DNA of 64,000 bases from Porogramme epimiltina (lineage: Eukaryota; Basidiomycota; Agaricomycetes; Polyporales; Polyporaceae), in NCBI GenBank assembly GCA_900155495.1, contig FTLJ01000046.1, forward strand, positions 64,385 through 128,384, in the 5' to 3' direction. Below are positions 61,658-64,000 of this stretch, piece by piece (within the stretch, counting starts at the first letter, position 1; every line of letters starts with the position of its first letter). The notes under the pieces were generated by a model. That model was not told the DNA's origin, ran no database searches, and worked only from the letters and a program-made list of their open reading frames with translations. The position numbers were made by a program, and so were the translations under genes.

Positions 61658-63503
61658 CTACGCTTCCGCCGAGAGAAACGATGTTTCAACGCCGGGCGTG
61701 TCATCCCCCAAATTATCGACCCCAATCGGTTCTCCGTTATCAAGAATTCTGTCTTCCATATGCTCTACTCTCAATTCTCCAGTAGCCCTCGTAGTGCTAG
61801 GGCCAGCGACGAAGCTCGGGAGAGAAGTCTCATTGTAGGACGAAAGATATGCCGTGTTATTGGAGTCCACCTTCACGGACTGTAGATTGACTTCCTGGAG
61901 GTTCATGAGGAAGCGGGAGATGAGAATTGATGTTATGCTATGGGATGACGATGTAGTTGGATGAGAAGATGTAGTGAGTGCTACATAACACAAGGGGTAA
62001 GGAAAGGCGGCGTACGGTGTGGTGAAGACGATGATATAACTCACGCCAACGGCCACGTCGTGGATGAATATCTGCATAGGCATTCTTGAGGGATGCCAAA
62101 GGTAGAGTGAATTACAGGGAAGCTTACCGATGTCAAAGAGAATGTTAAGTGCATGGTGTTGAGTATTAGGAGTAGTCTGCAGGCTGTGTCAGTACCATGG
62201 AGGGGCCTTCACATGATGCAACCTAACAAACGTACAAAAAATACATAGTACCTGCCGCATACAAATGTCAGATTGTTTTTTAGATGCTGAAAGATATAGA
62301 ATACTTGCCATCACGTAATAATACGCCCCCCAGAGTCGCGCGGCGGCGCATAAGAAAGGCCTTCTTCCAAGGGGCTCTGGGAAATGGCCCCCACCACATG
62401 ACGGCACTAACCAGCGCATCCGCCACAATGAGGGAGCCTCTGGACGCAACGACCCCTGAACCGGTCATTAGTTCAGGTCAACGTAGACCAAGATGGCTAG
62501 TTTTACGCACAGCTATGATCGATGAAGACGCATAAGTTCACGCCTGCGAGGATCATCTGATGGGTCAACAAGCTCACCCGATATACACCTGCTCCGAAGG
62601 TGTGAAGTTCTGTCCCATGCAACCAAACACCGGGTCTACTACTCCGCTGAATCCAAATGCATTTGAAGCCTGTCACCATGTGTATATCGCATCATGAGTG
62701 GGAGTGAATTCCAAATGAGGACGGAGGACACGCACGACGTTTACCGCAACAGGGCCGAGAGAGAGGAGCAAGATGAAGGCAGAGAACACCCTGGATCTGG
62801 TGAGAGCTAGTGCTCGCATGGCAGAGAACACTAAGAAGCTCCAGTTCAGCAATGTTTCGTAAAATGTGAGTTCAGGTGTCGCATACCTGCCACAGGCATG
62901 TAGGTGGCGATGCTCGTGATACCATATGCCCATTGTATCCCGTTACACCTGGAATGCCTGTTGACATCACCTGTGGCAACACAAGCGGGGAGGAAAAACA
63001 TAGCTCACACCTAGGGGGTACGAAGATATCAGTCCTGATGAAATCACTGGCATGGGAGTTAACCTGGCTTACTTCAGCACTCACGGAAGTATCGAAGGCA
63101 GTCACCAAACTCAATACAGAGACTACGAGTAGGAGGTACCTATTTGCGAAGAAGAGGGCGACTGCGCCAGAGAACTTGTGCTTCCAGAAGAGGTCGATTT
63201 CGCGGTCGGCGGTGATGACGTGCTCGAAGAAGACGAGTACTGGGAGGAAGTGGCTGTCGGCGTTGTGCCCTACATACGTGCGAGAGATAAGACTAGCCAC
63301 TGACCTGACGTTGCGATGGTGACAGAGTCATCTACAAATCTGCGACAGTACGTGGTCAGCGTGGAACGGATGATGCCAGCGGGGGGCCATGTTACTTACG
63401 AAGAGTCGAATAAGCTGACGATTGTTGTCCCATCAATGGCAGCGGCGGGGTCACTAGATATCCTGAGTGTGTGGAAGACCGCTGACAGGTTGCGGAGACC
63501 CAT
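61658..63503 (-). CDS. DUF6533-type membrane protein, copy D7, with displaced start
   Basis: The first exon reads SSDPAAAIDGTTIVSLFDS (63458-63400, GTAAG donor), but the ATG present in the paralogs is ATA here (63461-63459). An in-frame ATG 14 codons upstream at 63503 (MGLRNLSAVFHTL) could replace it, and I set the gene start there. The core exon reads PVLVFFEHVITADREIDLFW and LFFANRYLLLVVSVLSLV (about 63240-63110). CNGIQWAYGITSIATYMPVAG follows (about 62970-62900), then FSAMRALALTRSRVFSAFIL (about 62830-62770), RGSLIVADALVSAVMWW (about 62445-62395), VSYIIVFTTPYAA and the last exon SRFLMNLQEVNLQSVKVDSNN, ending FLSAEA at 61658. It is otherwise open, so it is either a functional gene with a new N-terminus or an early pseudogene. 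Confidence 0.7.
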
Positions 63504-64000
63504 GTCATGCCAGTGGTAGCAGGTCATATATTCCCTGGCCGACGGATACCATCACAAATAGAGAATGGTCTCGGTTCGTGACCCCACTGAGTTGCTGTCT
63601 GAGCCGCTCGCAGGCCGAACCTGAGAAAAGGTCCGCGAAGTTAGGATATGAATTGTAATAGATGACATCCCCCCGGTGTGTCTACTGTTGGGGCAGAATC
63701 TTGCAACTTGCTCGGCTGCGGAACTTTTGCCTATGGTGGTAACCTCCACCGAGGGCGACTTTGATGCCAGGAACTCGATGCCGCCTGTAGAACCTGCGAC
63801 ATCTAGCTGCTAAAACATAAAACCGTGATGTTTCTGCGCAAGTGAAGATCGAGGGGCAATTTGTCGAAGGTGGAGAACAAAGACGCACGGGATACGATAA
63901 CATTCAACTTTGTATTAGTGATTCCGGTGAGCTTCGGTATGTCGTGATGCTAGCTATCTCAATTGGCGGAATTCTACGGTTGGTAGAGTTGGTTGTCAGT
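63504..64000. repeat. 5' flank of D7 with repeat block R1d
   Basis: Positions 63590-64000 repeat the block found upstream of D4, D5 and D6, including GTAACCTCCACCGAGG (about 63740; compare 51155 and 56250) and the string GGCTATCTCAATTGG in R1c form. No gene is supported before the window ends. Confidence 0.6.

Noticed and set aside
36097..63503. RIP-type mutation as the cause of divergence among the DUF6533 copies.
   Set aside because: The copies stay GC-balanced, keep open frames and show no excess of TpA-generating C-to-T change that I can see; ordinary divergence is enough. A RIP-index calculation would settle it.

Overview
The window is genomic DNA from a filamentous basidiomycete, most likely an Agaricomycete such as a polypore. 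The evidence is dense short introns (about 45-70 nt, GT-AG), GC-rich coding sequence, an Osh6/7-type lipid-transfer gene, a Dbp3-type DEAD-box helicase, two TRANK1-type SF1 helicases, and an expanded family of DUF6533-type multi-spanning membrane proteins known mainly from mushroom-forming fungi. The species assignment is inference.

Layout. Positions 1-1231 hold the 3' part of a plus-strand DUF6533-type gene (copy D0), cut by the window edge. Positions 2459-14159 are a compact housekeeping block: a 1,954-residue coiled-coil protein of unknown function (+), an Osh6/Osh7-like oxysterol-binding protein (-) and the RNA helicase Dbp3 (-). A divergent promoter region then leads to a very large TRANK1-like SF1 helicase gene (copy A, + strand, 15169-23739), for which I could follow a phase-consistent 36-exon model of 2,193 residues. 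Next come a decayed minus-strand fragment of DBP3 (24185-24985), a 1.14-kb TA-flanked element with terminal inverted repeats and an internal array of palindromes (25010-26153), and a second TRANK1-like gene (copy B, + strand, 26844-35506). DBP3(-)/TRANK(+) followed by psi-DBP3(-)/TRANK(+) shows that a divergent two-gene unit was duplicated in tandem. Both helicase copies stayed open while the second DBP3 decayed.

From 36 kb to the end the window is an accessory array of seven more DUF6533-type genes, all on the minus strand (D1-D7). Six have recognisable first and last exons and D6 is 5'-truncated. They sit in 1.5-4 kb spacers that are themselves diverged repeats of one another. The copies fall into three subgroups ordered by position: D0/D1, D2/D3 and D4-D7. 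D0 and D1, the copies on either side of the housekeeping/helicase block, are close sisters in opposite orientation, so inverted paralogs bracket the block.

The stable genes (lipid transfer, ribosome biogenesis, coiled-coil scaffold) are independent housekeeping functions. Whether the TRANK1-like pair and the DUF6533 array are functionally linked cannot be told from sequence. Both are recently duplicated, fast-diverging families at one locus, which makes this a candidate lineage-specific expansion island. I saw no tRNA, rRNA, CRISPR, prokaryotic or recognisable viral genes.
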